From: Stomoxys calcitrans
Lineage: Eukaryota > Arthropoda > Insecta > Diptera > Muscidae
DNA length: 64,000 nucleotides
Assembly (NCBI RefSeq): GCF_963082655.1
Contig: NC_081554.1
Span: 127,509,453 to 127,573,452, forward strand
Direction: 5' to 3'
Below the pieces are notes generated by a model, which was given only the letters and a program-made list of their open reading frames with translations, did no database searches and had not been told where the DNA came from. Below, one piece after another: positions 21,540 to 33,270 of this stretch (its first letter is position 1; each line of letters begins with the position of its first letter). Made by a program: the position numbers and the translations under genes.

Positions 21540-23420
21540 CCGAAAGTGGGTATGAATTATGTGATCTCCTCCCAAATACCTTTCATTTGAGTCCCATATT
21601 GCCTTGACCCGTAAATATGTATGTCCCATTTATGGGTGTTTTCGGGGTGAGTTGGTCCCCAGACACTTATCCCTGAAAAAAATATCCGCATCGTGCTCTT
21701 CTCTCAAATACCATTTTTTAACCTCATATTGCCATTGGTTAGAGCAAAGTTTATGGGATGAGGCGTACCCCAAACACTTGGCCTCAATTGGTTATCATAT
21801 TCGTTTTCTAATCTCAAATAACTTTCATTTGGTCGGTAAATTTGTACTCTTGGGGAAGGGGCGGTGCCCCAAATACATGGTCCCACATTTGGATATCAGA
21901 TTCGTATTCTACTCCCAAATACCTTTACTTGAGTCCCATAAATAATCAATAAATAATTGCTGTTTCTAATTTCAAATAACTTTCATTTGGTCGGTAAATT
22001 TGTACTCTTGGGGAAGGGGCGGTGCCTCAAATACATGATCCCACATTTGGATATCAGATTCGTATTCTACTCCCAAATACCTTTACTTGAGTCCCATAAA
22101 TAATTGCTGTTTGTGGGTTGTTTTTGGGAAGGGGTAGAACCCCAGAAAATTTGTCCTGAGAATGGGTATCAATATCGTGCTCTACTCCCTAATACTTTTT
22201 ATTTGAGCCCCACATTAGTCGGTAAATATGTCCGATTTAGGTGTGTTTTAGGGAGTGGGGTTGTCCCCCAAATACTTAGCCCTGAAAATAAATGAGCATC
22301 GTGCTCTACACTCAATATCATTTATTTGAACCCCATATTGCCATTGGACATGAATTTCTAATCTCAAATACCTTTCATTTAAACCCCTTTTTGCAAAAGT
22401 CGGCAAATATGTCCGCTTTGTGGAGAACTCCACTCTCTTTAAGACCCAAATTGCCATGGTGAGCAAATACGTCCTATTTGGGGGTTGTTATGAGGGTTGG
22501 ACGTCCTCTAGACAGTCGGTCCCGAATGTTGCTATCAAATTCGTAGTCTAATCCCAAATACCTTTCATTTGCTCCACATACTTGCATAGTCGGCAAACAT
22601 GTCCGGTTTGGGGGGTGTTTTGGGGGATGTGGCGCCCATTCAGTGACTTTCTCTGAAAATATATATTAGGTTCGTATTCTGCTCTAAGGTACCTCTTATT
22701 TGAGCCCCATATTGCAATGATCAGAAAATACTTCCTATTTGGGTGGTGTTATGGGGTGGGTTGGCTCTATAGAAACTTTTCCCGAATATTGATATCAGAT
22801 TCGTGGGTTACTTCCAAAGACCTTTCATTTGAGCCCCATATTGCTATGCTCGTAAATTTGTGCTCTTTGGGCGGTGTTCTTGGAGAGGAGTGGCCCCCAA
22901 AACACTTGCTTCCACATTTGGATATCATATTCGCATTCTACACTTAAATACCTTCTATTTGAGCTATATATTGCGATGGTCAGTAAATAAGTTCTGGTTG
23001 GGAGTGTTTTTAGGGAGGGGTGGCCCCCCAACACTTGGCCGCTCATTTTGATATTAGATTCGTATTCTACTCGTAAATACCTTTCAGTTGAGTTTCATAT
23101 TGCCATGGTTGGTAAATATTTCCTATTAAGGGGTGTTTTGGTGGTTGGGGTGGTCCTCCAAACGCTTGGTCCCAAGTTTGGGTATCCGATTCGTATTCTA
23201 CTCGTCAATACCTTTCATTTGGGTCCCATATTGTCGTGATTGGTCTGTATATATATTTGGTAGGTTTTGGGGTGGGGCGTCCCCCATAGGTACCCCATCC
23301 AAAATTCGGATACCAAATTTTTGTTTTTAGGTTACTATAAGGGAGCACACAAAATTTCGCTTAAATCGTACTACCCATCTCCGAGATCTGCAGTTTCTGA
23401 AAATAAGGGTAAGGGGGAGG
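21540..23420. repeat. Tandem array of ~130-bp units (about 13-15 copies)
   Basis: The unit is CAAATACCTTTCATTTGAG, CCCCATATTGCCATG, GTCGGTAAATATGTCC, TTTGGGGGGTGTTTTGGGG, TGGTCCCCCAAACACTTGG, ATTTGGATATCAGATTCG, TATTCTACTCC. The ACCTTTCATTTGAG word occurs near 21577, 21706, 21826, 22190, 22314, 22366, 22555, 22689, 22818, 22947, 23075 and 23207; later spacings are 128-134 bp. The array ends near 23300 and leads into a shared flank (ACTATAAGGGAGCACACAAA). Short frames within it are repeat artefacts. Confidence 0.8.
21811..22107. repeat. Recent duplication inside the array
   Basis: 21811-21955 and 21971-22107 are nearly identical (two substitutions seen, CCC/CTC and GGT/GAT types), offset 158 bp, unlike the other well-diverged units. 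This marks a late unequal exchange or slippage event. Confidence 0.7.
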
Positions 23421-23704
23421 GTAATCCATATAGAGGTATATTGACTTGGACAACGGCACTGAGGACGGAAGATAACATATGTGGATCTATATTTCGTGGA
23501 ACTATACGCAAAATGCTAAGATTGGTACTTATTACGATTCATTTCAAATATTTATATAAATTTATTTGTTTATAATACACTTTACAGATTATGTCTCCGA
23601 CAAAAATTGACATTTCATGATGGAAACGACAATTTTCTCCTTTTTTTATATATTAATATTTTTAAGCAATACTATTATAATATAACTGAGCACTACAAAA
23701 TATG
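23421..23704. other. Gene-free stretch
   Basis: The flank after the array (to ~23520) includes TTTCTGAAAATAAGGG and AGGACGGAAGATAACATATG; the rest is AT-rich with no recognised feature. Confidence 0.4.
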
Positions 23705-25140
23705 CAGTGTGTTGTGAGGCGGCAGCCCCTGCCGATGAAGAATCTCAACGGGTCAATCCAGTACGTCCAACCGGCTGAAAACTAACAGGCGCGTCCACAG
23801 GTTGTGGATAGTGGAAAGCTTCGTTTTTATTCGGAGTAGCTGCAAATATGGCCGCCGGCAGTCAGCAATTTCGAGAGTAGAGCCGTAGTGAGCGGTCAGG
23901 TGACACTGGCTCTTAATTAAATACAGAGTGGTTATGATCGAGATGACAAAGCGAGTTATTGGCGCTTCAAATAACCAATGGCCAACATTGTTCCCAGGGT
24001 GGGGGGCTGCTTGAGGCAAGCGTCGGATTTTGGAACAAGCGGCTCGCGACATCGAGGGATACATGTAAGATCCCACCTCTGGGGCGTTTGGCCAATAACC
24101 CTCCTCCGGAAAACTATAGGAAACACTCTAAAATACAAAAGAATAGTGAATATATAGCTCCCTAACGATCTATACCTATTTAGAATGTCCGCACTTTTTA
24201 TGCAGGAAGTGCGATGGACCAGGAATTGCGATATACCGGGAATGGCGTCACAACAACATCAAACGGTGACGAACTGTACTATAGCTGCCATAGCAGTAGG
24301 CATGAATTTGGTTGTGGATTTGTGGTTAGTGGGAAACTGAAACACCTTGTCTCAAGCTTTACTCCGGTGGATGAGAGGCTATCCACAATCCGCAAAAAAT
24401 TCAAATTCTTCAACAACAGCCTTATTTGTGCACATGGCCCGACGCAAGACAAGAACTAGCAGACCAAGAATATTTTCTACAAGCGTCTAGATAGAGAATA
24501 TGACCGCTGCCCCGCCCATGATATTAAAACAGTCCGAAAGCATAGCCTCCACGATATAACGTCCAATAATGGGTTGAGGCTAATAGATTTCGCCGTGGCA
24601 AAAAACATGGTAGTTAGCAGCACCAGATTTCAACATAAAAATATTCACAAAGCCGCATGGCTGTCGCCCGATCAAAACATGAGAAACCAAATTGATCACG
24701 TTGTAATAGATGGAAGGCATTAGTCCAGCGTGTTAGATGTACGATCGATCCGTGGAGCGAATATAGATTCGGATTGTAATTTGTTGCAGCAAAGGTTCGC
24801 ACCCGTTTGAGCATGGCGAGGAAAGTATGATCTGACACTGCACGGAAGCTGGATATAGACACGCTGCAAACACAATGGAAAGAAGATTTTACCCAACTGC
24901 TTGTTGTTGCCACATTTTCATATCGAGGTGGCGATCCTCGTCAAGCTCCTGTAGATGAGCAAGCTCGTTCCGGTCCAAAGGACCCATCACCGCGGCAACA
25001 GCGTGACCATTGGTTATTTAAAGGCGCTAATAACTCGCCTTGCCATATCGAGCACAATGACTGAGACATCTGTTCTAGCCATCGACAGCAAAGCAGTAGA
25101 CCTCTTCAAGTCTATATTAGGCCACATCATAGCCCCCTCT
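23705..25140 (+). mobile_element. RTE-like LINE, decayed copy 1
   Basis: A 5' leader made of modules (GCGGCAGCCCCTGCCGATGA at 23719; GCGTCCACAGGTTGTGGATAG at 23792; GCGAGTTATTGGCGCTTCAAATAACCAATG near 23950) precedes an endonuclease-like region. That region includes RYTGNGVTTTSNGDELYYS, RHEFGCGFVV (24230-24460) and later DQNMRNQIDHVVIDGRH (24660-24720). RT is deleted. The sequence jumps near 24890 from a WKEDFTQLL-type frame into a 3' module (GAGGTGGCGATCCTCGTCAA). The leader word recurs in inverse orientation at ~25005-25065. Close relative of 33965-35840. Confidence 0.75.
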
Positions 25141-25144
25141 TTGT

Positions 25145-28100
25145 GACCATCTTTTGTCCTTCAGGTCTGGTACTGAAAACTTAGCTTACATGTCGCATAC
25201 CCACAGATTCCAGTTTCCCTGGAATGTGTATGGTAGTTCCTAGTCTCGCAAGCTCGTCGCTTTACAATTTCCTGGGATATCTCTGTGGCCCGGCACCCAG
25301 AAGAGGTGAATTTTGAACTGTTTAGCCATCTCGTTGAGAGATTTGCGACAGTCGAGCGCGGTTTTTGTGTTCAGAAATACTTTCTCCAGGGGTTTAATGG
25401 CTGCCTGCCTGTTTGAGAAGATATTTATGCCAATTCTCGTTGTAACATTATATCTTAGCCATTCCACCATTTCCTATACGCAAGGATCTCCGCTTGATAC
25501 ACACTGCAGTGGTCGGGTAACCCTTTCGGTATGACCAGTTCTAGATCTAGACGACCAACAACCGTACTTTTTATCAAAATGCGGCTCAGGTAGCGTGTAA
25601 TCCACACTGCCTGAAACATCGGACATTGTATCAAGGATAACACAGCGTCCGTAGCTGTCACATGCCCAAAGAGAAAGTACCCTTCGACTCGCGGCAGTGG
25701 TCGCAGCAATTTGTCTAGCCACAATGTCCAGAGGCATAAGATGTAGCATTTAATTCAGTGCATCAGATGGTGTCGTCCTTAGTGCGGCTGTGATGCAAAA
25801 ACAAGCCATCCTTTGGATCCGGTTAAGTATTGAGCAGTAGGTGGATTTTTGAAGCGCCGTCCACCAGACCACAACACCATATAGCATAATAGGTCTGACA
25901 ACTGCAGTATATACCCAATGCATGACGCGCGGTCAATGCAAACTCCCAACTTTTGCCAATGGCTCTCTTCCAGGTGTATAGGGCAAGAGCTGCATTTCTT
26001 ACAACTTGTATCTCCTGCTGAAAAGAACTACTTCTGTCTTGCACGGATTTACATCTAGACCACCTTTGGCAGCCCACTTTGATGTTGCATGTAGAGCTTC
26101 CTAAAGTATATCTCTTATAGTGCTGGGATATTTCCCCTGACCACTTTCACATCTTTTTCTTCCAGAGACAATAATATATTATTAATGGATATATTCTAAA
26201 GCAGAGGTGACAGTACGCCTTCTTAAGGTGGTCCTCTGCAGATTTATCTTTTTAGATCAACAGATCTCAAACCTGCCGTAATGCATCTTCCAGTAAGTAA
26301 GTTATTAATAAACTTTCTTACGGTAGTGTTGATGCCTAAAAACTCGAGCTCCTTCATGATTGAAGTCGGTTTTACATTATTGAAAGCATGCTGTCAATGT
26401 CAAGCATGCTGTCATTGCATATTCCTTGACAGCGAGAGAATCCTCTATGTAGCCGACTAGGTCGTGAAGGGCTGTTTCAGTGCATTTGCCTTTACTATAT
26501 CCAGGGATCTTTGCTCTAAGATATGTATCTAACAACCTCTCAAGAGGCTTCATCATAAAGGATGAGAGACTAATAGGACGAAAATCTTTCGCCTTCGTGT
26601 GGTAGGGTTTTCCTGCTTTCGGAATGGAAATGATCTTCATGTTCCTCCATCCCACAGGTATAACCGACATTCTGATACAAGCAGAGTATATCTCCCTAAG
26701 CCACGGGAATTACAACAGCTTGTAATTCAACCGGTGATACATCATCAGGGCCCCGCGACTTAAAAGAGTCGAAACTTCTTATCGCCCAAAGGATTTCGGC
26801 TTAGACACAATTTCCCTAATAGCCTCCAACGAATGCATACCAGTGACAACCTCTTCTGGCGCCACGTTGTCCGTTGGAGAATTTCCCGGGAAATGTGTAT
26901 CAACGAGTAGTTCTAGCGTTTCCTTACTAGACATTGTCCATACATTCTCCGACTTCTGATTATACCCCACCGTAATAGGCCTCGAGGACAGAATCTTCCT
27001 TAGCCTAGAGTCCTCAGATGTATCCTCCACGGAGCTGGAGAATTCTACCCTGACCTTTACTCAGCTCGCCCTTATATTTTCTTAGCTCAGCCTTATAGAT
27101 GTCCCAAGCGTGTGGTGTTTTTGTGGCTTTTACTCTGTTGAAGAGATTTCTACAGTCCTTCCTTAGACCAACCAGGTCCGGGGTCCACCATGGCGATCGC
27201 TGTTTGCCCCTTGGCTTGGCACTAGGACATGCTGACACAAGCGAGTCATTCAGGGCCTTCGTAATCCGCTTGACCACTATGTAGTTCCGTAGTTTCCACT
27301 TCCTTTTCTGGTCTAGAAGGGATAGAAGTGCAGAATTTGTACCGAAATTTATCCCAATCCGCCTTTCTTTTGTTTAGCCGAGGAACCACTACTTTAATAT
27401 TTTCTCCAAGGCTGAAACTAATATAACGATGATCAGAAAAGTTGTGGTCATCCAATACTTCCCATTCGCATATTTTTCCACTTATATTGGGTTGCCCAAA
27501 AAGTAATTGCGGATTTTTCATATAGTCGGCGTTGACAAATTTTTTTTACAGCTTGTGACTCTGTAATTGCATTATTTCTTCTGTCAAAAAATATATTTGA
27601 TTAAAGTTCATTCTAAGATCTATTAAAAATGCATTTACTTTCTTTTAAAAAATCCGCAATTACTTTTTGGGCAACCCAATATCTTCCGTTACAAAGGTAA
27701 TATCTAGTACCTCCTAGTAATAAAGGTAATAGTAAAGGTCGGTTTATCCCCTTTTTTACAAATCGCAAGATTGCAACTTATAATATATTCGATAAGCAGC
27801 TCACCCCTTTCGTTGACATCCGAACTTTCCCATATTTGGCGATGTGCATTAGCAACACCTGCTACAATAAGGCTTTTCTTCCCTACAGAAGCGGCGTTAA
27901 CCAGCGAGTTAAGGGTTGCATCTTTGAATTGTGTGCCATACATAAAGAAGCCAGCCAGTAATGAGACTTGTTTATTTCAAGGCTAGCTACTACTAAATCT
28001 TCAGTGCTTAGCGACGGAAGAAGAAAAACATTTAAACTACTCTTTGCAAGAATAGAGGCTCTGTGTCTCCCATTCCCCGTACCCTTGAGAAGTTTAAATC

Positions 28101-29460
28101 CCGGAATTCTTAGTCCACGTACCATTCCTCCACACACCTGTGGTTCCTGGATAAGAACCACATCAAATCCCCCTGCACTCAGGAGGACCTTTAATGCCGC
28201 CAAAGCGGCCTTACAATGGTGGAGATTTATCTGTAGAAACCGGACCATAGTCAGGATTCAGAACTTCCACCACTGTTGTGTTAGCCTCGTCTTCTGATTC
28301 CACCAGGAGTTCATCCTCACAAAAGAGAAAGCTGTGGAACCAGGGGCAGGTGAGAAAGCTCTGGAACCACTCTTCCTCAGGACACTGGACAATTGCGTTG
28401 TGGACGATTTCTCCTTAGATGCTTCACTAACTGTTGCTTTCGAAGTACTTTCTGAGTTCCGTGCTTCCCCGCTGGCGCACTCCTTAAGCCCAGTCCAACT
28501 TTGTGACCCACCCACACAAGGGTTGTCGGGTCCCGTTTCGATGCCATCCCCTCATGTCTCGATTGTGGCAAGTGTTCAGCCACAACTGCTGAGTCGTTCG
28601 CCAATCCCACCGCTTTTATAAACCTTCAGTTTCATCCGTAGGACACAACCCCTTCAGACTTGTTGAGGTCTGCGAGGCAGAAGAAATTTAGTACGCCATT
28701 GATCGAGAAGGAATATCTTCCTTCTTGACTAAATCTAGTGCGCACAAAGATACATTTCAATTGAGCGTTGATCCCGGAAGGCAATTAGTCTAGTTACCAG
28801 CCTGCATCGTCACAAACTGGAAGAGACCCAGGAAATTCCGCAAGGACATCGGAATATACTGTTGACAGTCCATTGATTATCCTAGGTATGCAGCCCTGTT
28901 ATTCTCCCTTGTCAACTGCCATCACCAAACTGTCCCTAGCGGCATTAACAAGGGTTCTTGGACCCATCTTACTGTTGTTCGCCCTAGTTATTTTAGGCAT
29001 GGGATGCCCTCCAGGTGGCCACAGCCTTTTGGCTGACTGCGGTGCAGTTTCCGAGCCTAATTTAGAGAGTCTTTCTCCCTATTAGTGAGAGTCTTAGGAT
29101 CATTTGCACCAAGCCTCTCTCTAAACCTGAGAGCGATGCATCTTCTATTATTCCAACCTCTTACAGAGCGTGTTGGTTTGCCGGGGAAGGCCAAAAGCCC
29201 CTGCTGGTCAGTCGTCTGTTGGCTAGTGGAGCCTGGAGCAGGCGCTCCACCAGTCAAGTTTTTAGTACCAGACAGAATGCTACGGCCTGATACCACCACT
29301 GCAGCTGTTAAGTCTTTGGAGTCCATTCTAAGCCTACTCCCGGGCTATAGATCTGCCACTCCACTGGAAACAGACGCAGATCATCAACCGACTAATGAAT
29401 ACCTCTTTCGCAGATATCCTTGGGTGAGTTCAATTTTTCTTCCAAAAATAATGACCTATT
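25145..29460 (-). mobile_element. LINE (LOA/jockey-type with RNase H), nearly full length but decayed
   Basis: Read on the minus strand, ORF1-like remains (29326-29057 and 28610-28258, Ser/Pro-rich) come first. An endonuclease domain starts at 28248: VRFLQINLHHCKAALAALK...VVLIQEPQVCGG is the classic N-terminus. Endonuclease remains continue through 27704-27521 and 27246, including SDHRYISFSLG. A linker (27277-27014, SPWWTPDLVGLRKDCRNLFN) is followed by RT (26670-26377, KIISIPKAGKPYHTKAKDFRPISLSS, then CTETALHDLVGYIEDSL). Last come RNase H and C-terminus (25724-25240, CSVYQAEILA, FWVPGHRDIPGNC). Several frameshifts and stops make it inactive. A MITE splits the endonuclease. The clade name is a best guess from the RNase H. 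Confidence 0.82.
27487..27679. mobile_element. Mariner-type MITE, 193 bp, TA target duplication
   Basis: Perfect terminal inverted repeats of ~32 bp, beginning TTGGGTTGCCCAAAAAGTAA at 27487 and the mirror TTACTTTTTGGGCAACCCAA ending at 27679. TA flanks each end (27485-27486, 27680-27681). Only ~125 bp lies between the arms, without coding capacity. The arms are identical although the host LINE is heavily mutated, so insertion was late. Mobilised presumably by a Tc1/mariner transposase elsewhere in the genome (inference). Confidence 0.92.
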
Positions 29461-30139
29461 ATGAGTTACTGGAAAATTCTTGCGGTGTGAAATAACAATA
29501 CGTCCGCTCCACGCAGCGGTTCTAACGCGAATCGCGATAAGTCCTCTATTAATCTCTGCTAAAGCTGACCAGTGTTGACACACACGTACATAACATGATA
29601 CTTGACACATACACTTACATCTATTGAACAAGCATGGGGTGGAGTTAAATAAAAAGCAACACAACAGACATTACTATGAACAAGAGTATAACAACAAAGA
29701 ACATTAAAGAAACTCTAGGGAATACTATAAACAATAATTGTGTTCGGGAACTCAAACATTTTTGCAAATTTACACAAATTTTTACCGGAAGTCGTTCGCG
29801 TACTGTTCGCGTATTTTGACAGTTCGAAGGTAAAGAACCTTCAAATTTCTACTAGGATTTTTTTTGCCAGCAGACATTTTCAATTTTAAACAGATGTTTT
29901 GTAAAGGTCAGCTGTTTTATGAAAAGCAGCTGTTACATGAAAATACAAAAGCTAACACCAAAATGGACCAAAAAGGCAGAGGTAAGTAAAAAATAAAAAT
30001 ATTGTTTGTTGGTATTTAAAAAATTTGTTGAATTTTTATTTACTTTTAATGAAGATTCAAGGCAGCAGCCAGTGTTCAGGTACAGAAAACTCGTTATTAC
30101 ACCTCAAATCGGTTGTTTTACATAAGAAGGTAAGTGCAT
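29461..30139 (+). other. Intergenic with a possible small first exon
   Basis: An ATG at 29939 opens a short frame (MKIQKLTPKWTKKAE) running to AGAG|GTAAGT near 29983, a near-consensus splice donor. Sequence upstream has no clear TATA box, and no matching downstream exon is seen before the next transposon. Otherwise the stretch is AT-rich and featureless. Confidence 0.25.
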
Positions 30140-30690
30140 CAATTTGTCTACCCACAATATCCAGAAGCATTAGGTGTTTAGTCCAAGGTTTCTTTGCCAC
30201 CAAGTGCTGCCGACAATTGACTTGAGAATGGTGTTTCTACTTTTGTGTACGGTGTTGGTATGTAAAGCAGTTTTAGTCCTATGCAGCCTTCGAAATGCAT
30301 GCTGATGTTCGGCGAATGGAAATTGTCCTACGGGGGGATCTGGAGGAGTAGTCCCTAATGCGTCTTGGCTTCTGTTCGTATCCTTTCCAGGTTTCATAGC
30401 GGGAGCACACTGCCCATCTTCCAAACATCGGGTACTATAATAGTGTTCAGACAGGTTGAGGACATTTGTTAGGTACTCGTCTGCAGGCAGATTCAGATTC
30501 TTCAGCATCAGTGAAGAGCTTCGGTCTGGGACCAGCGCCTTACGCTATTTGACGTCACGGATAACATTAGTAGCTTTGTGCACTGTAAATTGTGATGGCT
30601 ATCCAGCGGCACGCAGATCACGGATACGACGAATGGCCTTCTATCCTTGTTACTCTCGGGTCAAAAAATTGACGTTTATCTAAGGAAAAT
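30140..30690 (-). mobile_element. Jockey-like LINE reverse transcriptase fragment
   Basis: On the minus strand 30508-30170 encodes a frame with LNLPADEYLTNVLNLS, MKPGKDTNR and FPFAEHQHAFRRLHRTKTALH. In jockey-clade RTs these mark the finger/palm blocks before the catalytic site. One frame stays open for 112 codons, but the YADD motif is not present, so only a piece remains. Confidence 0.7.
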
Positions 30691-31927
30691 ACCTCACAAG
30701 TATCGCCAGCATGTTTTATTTTAAAACAATTGTTTTCTTAATCAAGCAAAAAAAAAACCAACCAAAACAAGACTTTCGTTCTTCTGATATACTGCTTCGT
30801 TCATTTTGCTGATATCTCCGCAGGCGCCTTCCCAATGTGTTAACAATTTTGAACACAATCTCTTATTAGAAGCCTTCAGTATTCGTCGAAAGGTGATATC
30901 GTTCGTTCATCCAGTTCCTGGGCATTCTTGTTCGACGGCGAAGTGTCCCTACCTTCCTTTCCGTAGCCTTCACCGGGTAACTTTAACTTGCTTCCGAACA
31001 AAGTGTTAGCCGGTGTATGTGAAGTTGAATCGTGTACAGCTAATATATATGACAACACAGATTTTGATATGTACTCAGTTCAATCTTTTTGGCCGCTTCC
31101 CACCAATTTTTGGAGATGTTCTTCCAGAGTACGAGCAAAACTTTTCACCATGCGATGCGGTCTCAATCTTCGCGTGGTCCACCAACGGATGGTTTTCTCC
31201 TGAATATGCTAATATTACTATTCGCTCAACCTTAGTAGCGAAATCCTGCACTCGTCCTCTCAATCCCATTCTGTATATGTCCTGCTTGTGTTCTTCCCCG
31301 TACTTACGTTGAAGCGCTGCTATAACTTCTTCATATTGTTTCTAGATGAGACGGGAATTCTCTGTATAACCTCTGTAGCGCTTCCCTTTAATGCAAGCAG
31401 AAGTTCTATCGCCTTATCGTGGTCGCTCCATGAATTTTTCACATCTACAGTCTCGAACTGGAACTTAAAGAGATCAAAGGCTGTTGACCCGTCAAACACT
31501 GGAGGTTTGTTTTTTATAGCGTTGTCGATAACGCGAACTGGACCGCCCTTGATTTCCAGTTCCGACATTTTCTTCTCCGTGTCCAGAAATTTATCATCAT
31601 CCGTCGGGTACTTCTTATCCAATTCCTTAATTTGGCCTTCTACATTTCCAATTTTTATTTCATCCTACGAGAATTTTTATTTCATCCTACGAGAATTTTC
31701 TTCCAACTTTCTGAAGGTGCCCTCTATCTTTTTAGAATTGTCTTCAATTATTTTTCTGGAATTTTCTTTTACCATTTTTTTTAGTATTGATGCGAAACTC
31801 ATCACTTGCAGCTACTTTCAAAGCTTCCTTGACGTCAGCGTCATCACCTCTTATCGATATATCGAGATCAACCCTACTTCCACACGTAAATCGACGAATT
31901 TCATTGTTGAAGTTTATTTCGTAATTG

Positions 31928-31941
31928 CACTTCTGACACCA
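31928..31941 (-). other. Primer binding site, tRNA-Leu type
   Basis: The plus strand reads CACTTCTGACACCA, which is the 3' end of an insect tRNA-Leu with CCA, so the element strand is complementary to that tRNA. It lies 2 nt from the LTR edge. The same 14 bases are at 58155-58168 in the intact gypsy element. Confidence 0.8.
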
Positions 31942-31943
31942 GT

Positions 31944-32274
31944 TGTTACGTTTTTATTTTGTATTTGTAGTTTATTGAAATGATGGCGCCGCTGTTAAGT
32001 GATTTTTCTATAACGGCGTCAATAGCAAAATATATTCATTTACAGGTAGTGGCAGTTGCACAACAACAAAATATTACGTGCACTATCTGTCAAAATCAGT
32101 GATTAATGCAACTCTGATTTTGTGTATGTTATTAGCTCGCGCCATTTTTCGTTGTTTGTGTGTCATGGTTCTTAACTATAATACACACACACAACCAAAA
32201 TTCATTGACAAATAGTGCACTTCGCGAGAAAAAATTGTATTGAGCTGTTTACGGAACACTATCTGGTAATTACA
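31944..32274 (-). repeat. LTR of the gypsy-like remnant (331 bp)
   Basis: Bounded by TGTTACG next to the primer site and TAATTACA at 32267-32274, giving the usual TG...CA ends. Diverged copies without internal sequence lie at 37325-37572, 37808-38142 and 43911-44020 (shared: ATTCATTTACAGGTAGTGGC, GCACAACAACAAAATATT, GTGCACTATCTGTCA, AATGCAACTCTGATTTTGTG). Confidence 0.75.
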
Positions 32275-32359
32275 CCGTAATTTGGAACAAACTACGGTGT
32301 CCATAAAAGCCTATTTATTGCACATGAACTTAAATTGTGATGCCTATATAACAAATATG

Positions 32360-33205
32360 TACGAGCGTTGCCTTTTTATTTCGGGATTGGAGAACAAAGG
32401 CAAATGTTGATCTCGAAAATCGCTTTATTGTTTTTCAAAATATTCCCTATTTAGATCTATAAACTTTTTCATGCGTTTGAAAAAATTGTCGAAGTACTTT
32501 TGCCACTCTGATTGAGCTATCTACAAAACATGCATTCTGAATGCATCAATCACTTCTTCAGGTGTCAAAAAGTTGACTTCTGATTTTATTTTACATGTAC
32601 GGAAATGAAATGAAGTCATTCACTCCCACGTCAGGACTACACGGCGGACGACTTATCAAATCGATGTTTTGAGTGCTCAAAAATGCATTTGTTTGAGCCG
32701 ATGTGTGATAGCTCGCATTGTCGTGGTGAAGCTTAAATACAATGCAAATGAAGTGGAAATGGCTGAAATACAAAAATAAAATTAACGAAATTACAAAAAC
32801 ATACAAGGAACTTAGTTTCAAGAAAACGGAATGTAATAGGAATAAATTAAATTAATACATTTATAAAAGAAATGAATAAAAACAGGAAAATAAATAATTA
32901 AAAATGACAACATGAAAACAAAAAAAAACTAAGTAAATCCACAATTTATCAGCTGTCACGAAGTCATAGACGTGTTTCGAAGCACCGCGATCGTTTTGGA
33001 GTATTTCTTTCGACCAACCGACACGAGCCTTTTTTTGAGCGATTGGCAAATTGTGTGGGATTTAACGCGAACAAATTTTTTTGACGGTCAAATGTTCATG
33101 CAATACTAGATGTATCTTGGTCCCACAAATGCCTAATGTAGTCTCAAACTAACGATAAGTCAGACGATCTTGCAATATCAGTTGGCGCACAGTATAAATG
33201 GTTTT
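32360..33205 (-). pseudogene. Mariner transposase remnant
   Basis: Minus-strand fragments in mariner order. The N-terminal part near 33190-33060 has VRQLILQDRLTYR and LHEHLTVKKICSR. 33049-32930 has PIAQKKARVGWSKEILQN and DRGASKHVYDFVTADKLWIY, in which the first catalytic Asp block is altered. 32740-32600 has HDNASYHTSAQTNAFLSTQN, with the second Asp block, and VNDFISFP with the third. 32590-32410 has the C-terminus (WQKYFDNFFKRMKKFIDL). An AT-rich insertion of ~200 bp (32740-32940) replaces the section between the first and second Asp. No terminal repeats were found. It is inactive. Confidence 0.82.
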
Positions 33206-33270
33206 TGTAACAACAACAAACCCTAAATCAGGAGATCGGTCCTAATAGCCGAATATGATAACCTGTAGGA

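Larger units (their letters stand above)
30880..32274 (-). mobile_element. Ty3/gypsy-like remnant: integrase piece, gag, primer site, LTR
   Basis: Minus-strand order from the right: LTR (31944-32274), tRNA-Leu-type primer site (31928-31941), gag, then a jump to integrase. Gag at 31622-31320 has PPVFDGSTAFDLFKFQFETV and WSDHDKAIELLLALKGSATE. It continues at 31269-31075 with GLRGRVQDFATKVERI. The integrase piece at 31058-30876 has VHDSTSHTPANTLFG. Protease, RT and RNase H are deleted. The long plus-strand frame at 31288-31983 is antisense to gag and not a gene. Confidence 0.75.

Noticed and set aside
29085..29495. 136-codon plus-strand open frame
   Set aside because: Antisense to LINE ORF1 on the minus strand (29326-29057); no features of its own.
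31288..31983. 231-codon plus-strand open frame
   Set aside because: It lies antisense to gypsy gag (minus 31622-31075) and runs into the primer site and LTR. Its hydrophobic, Phe/Ser-rich content comes from the reverse of Glu/Lys-rich gag.
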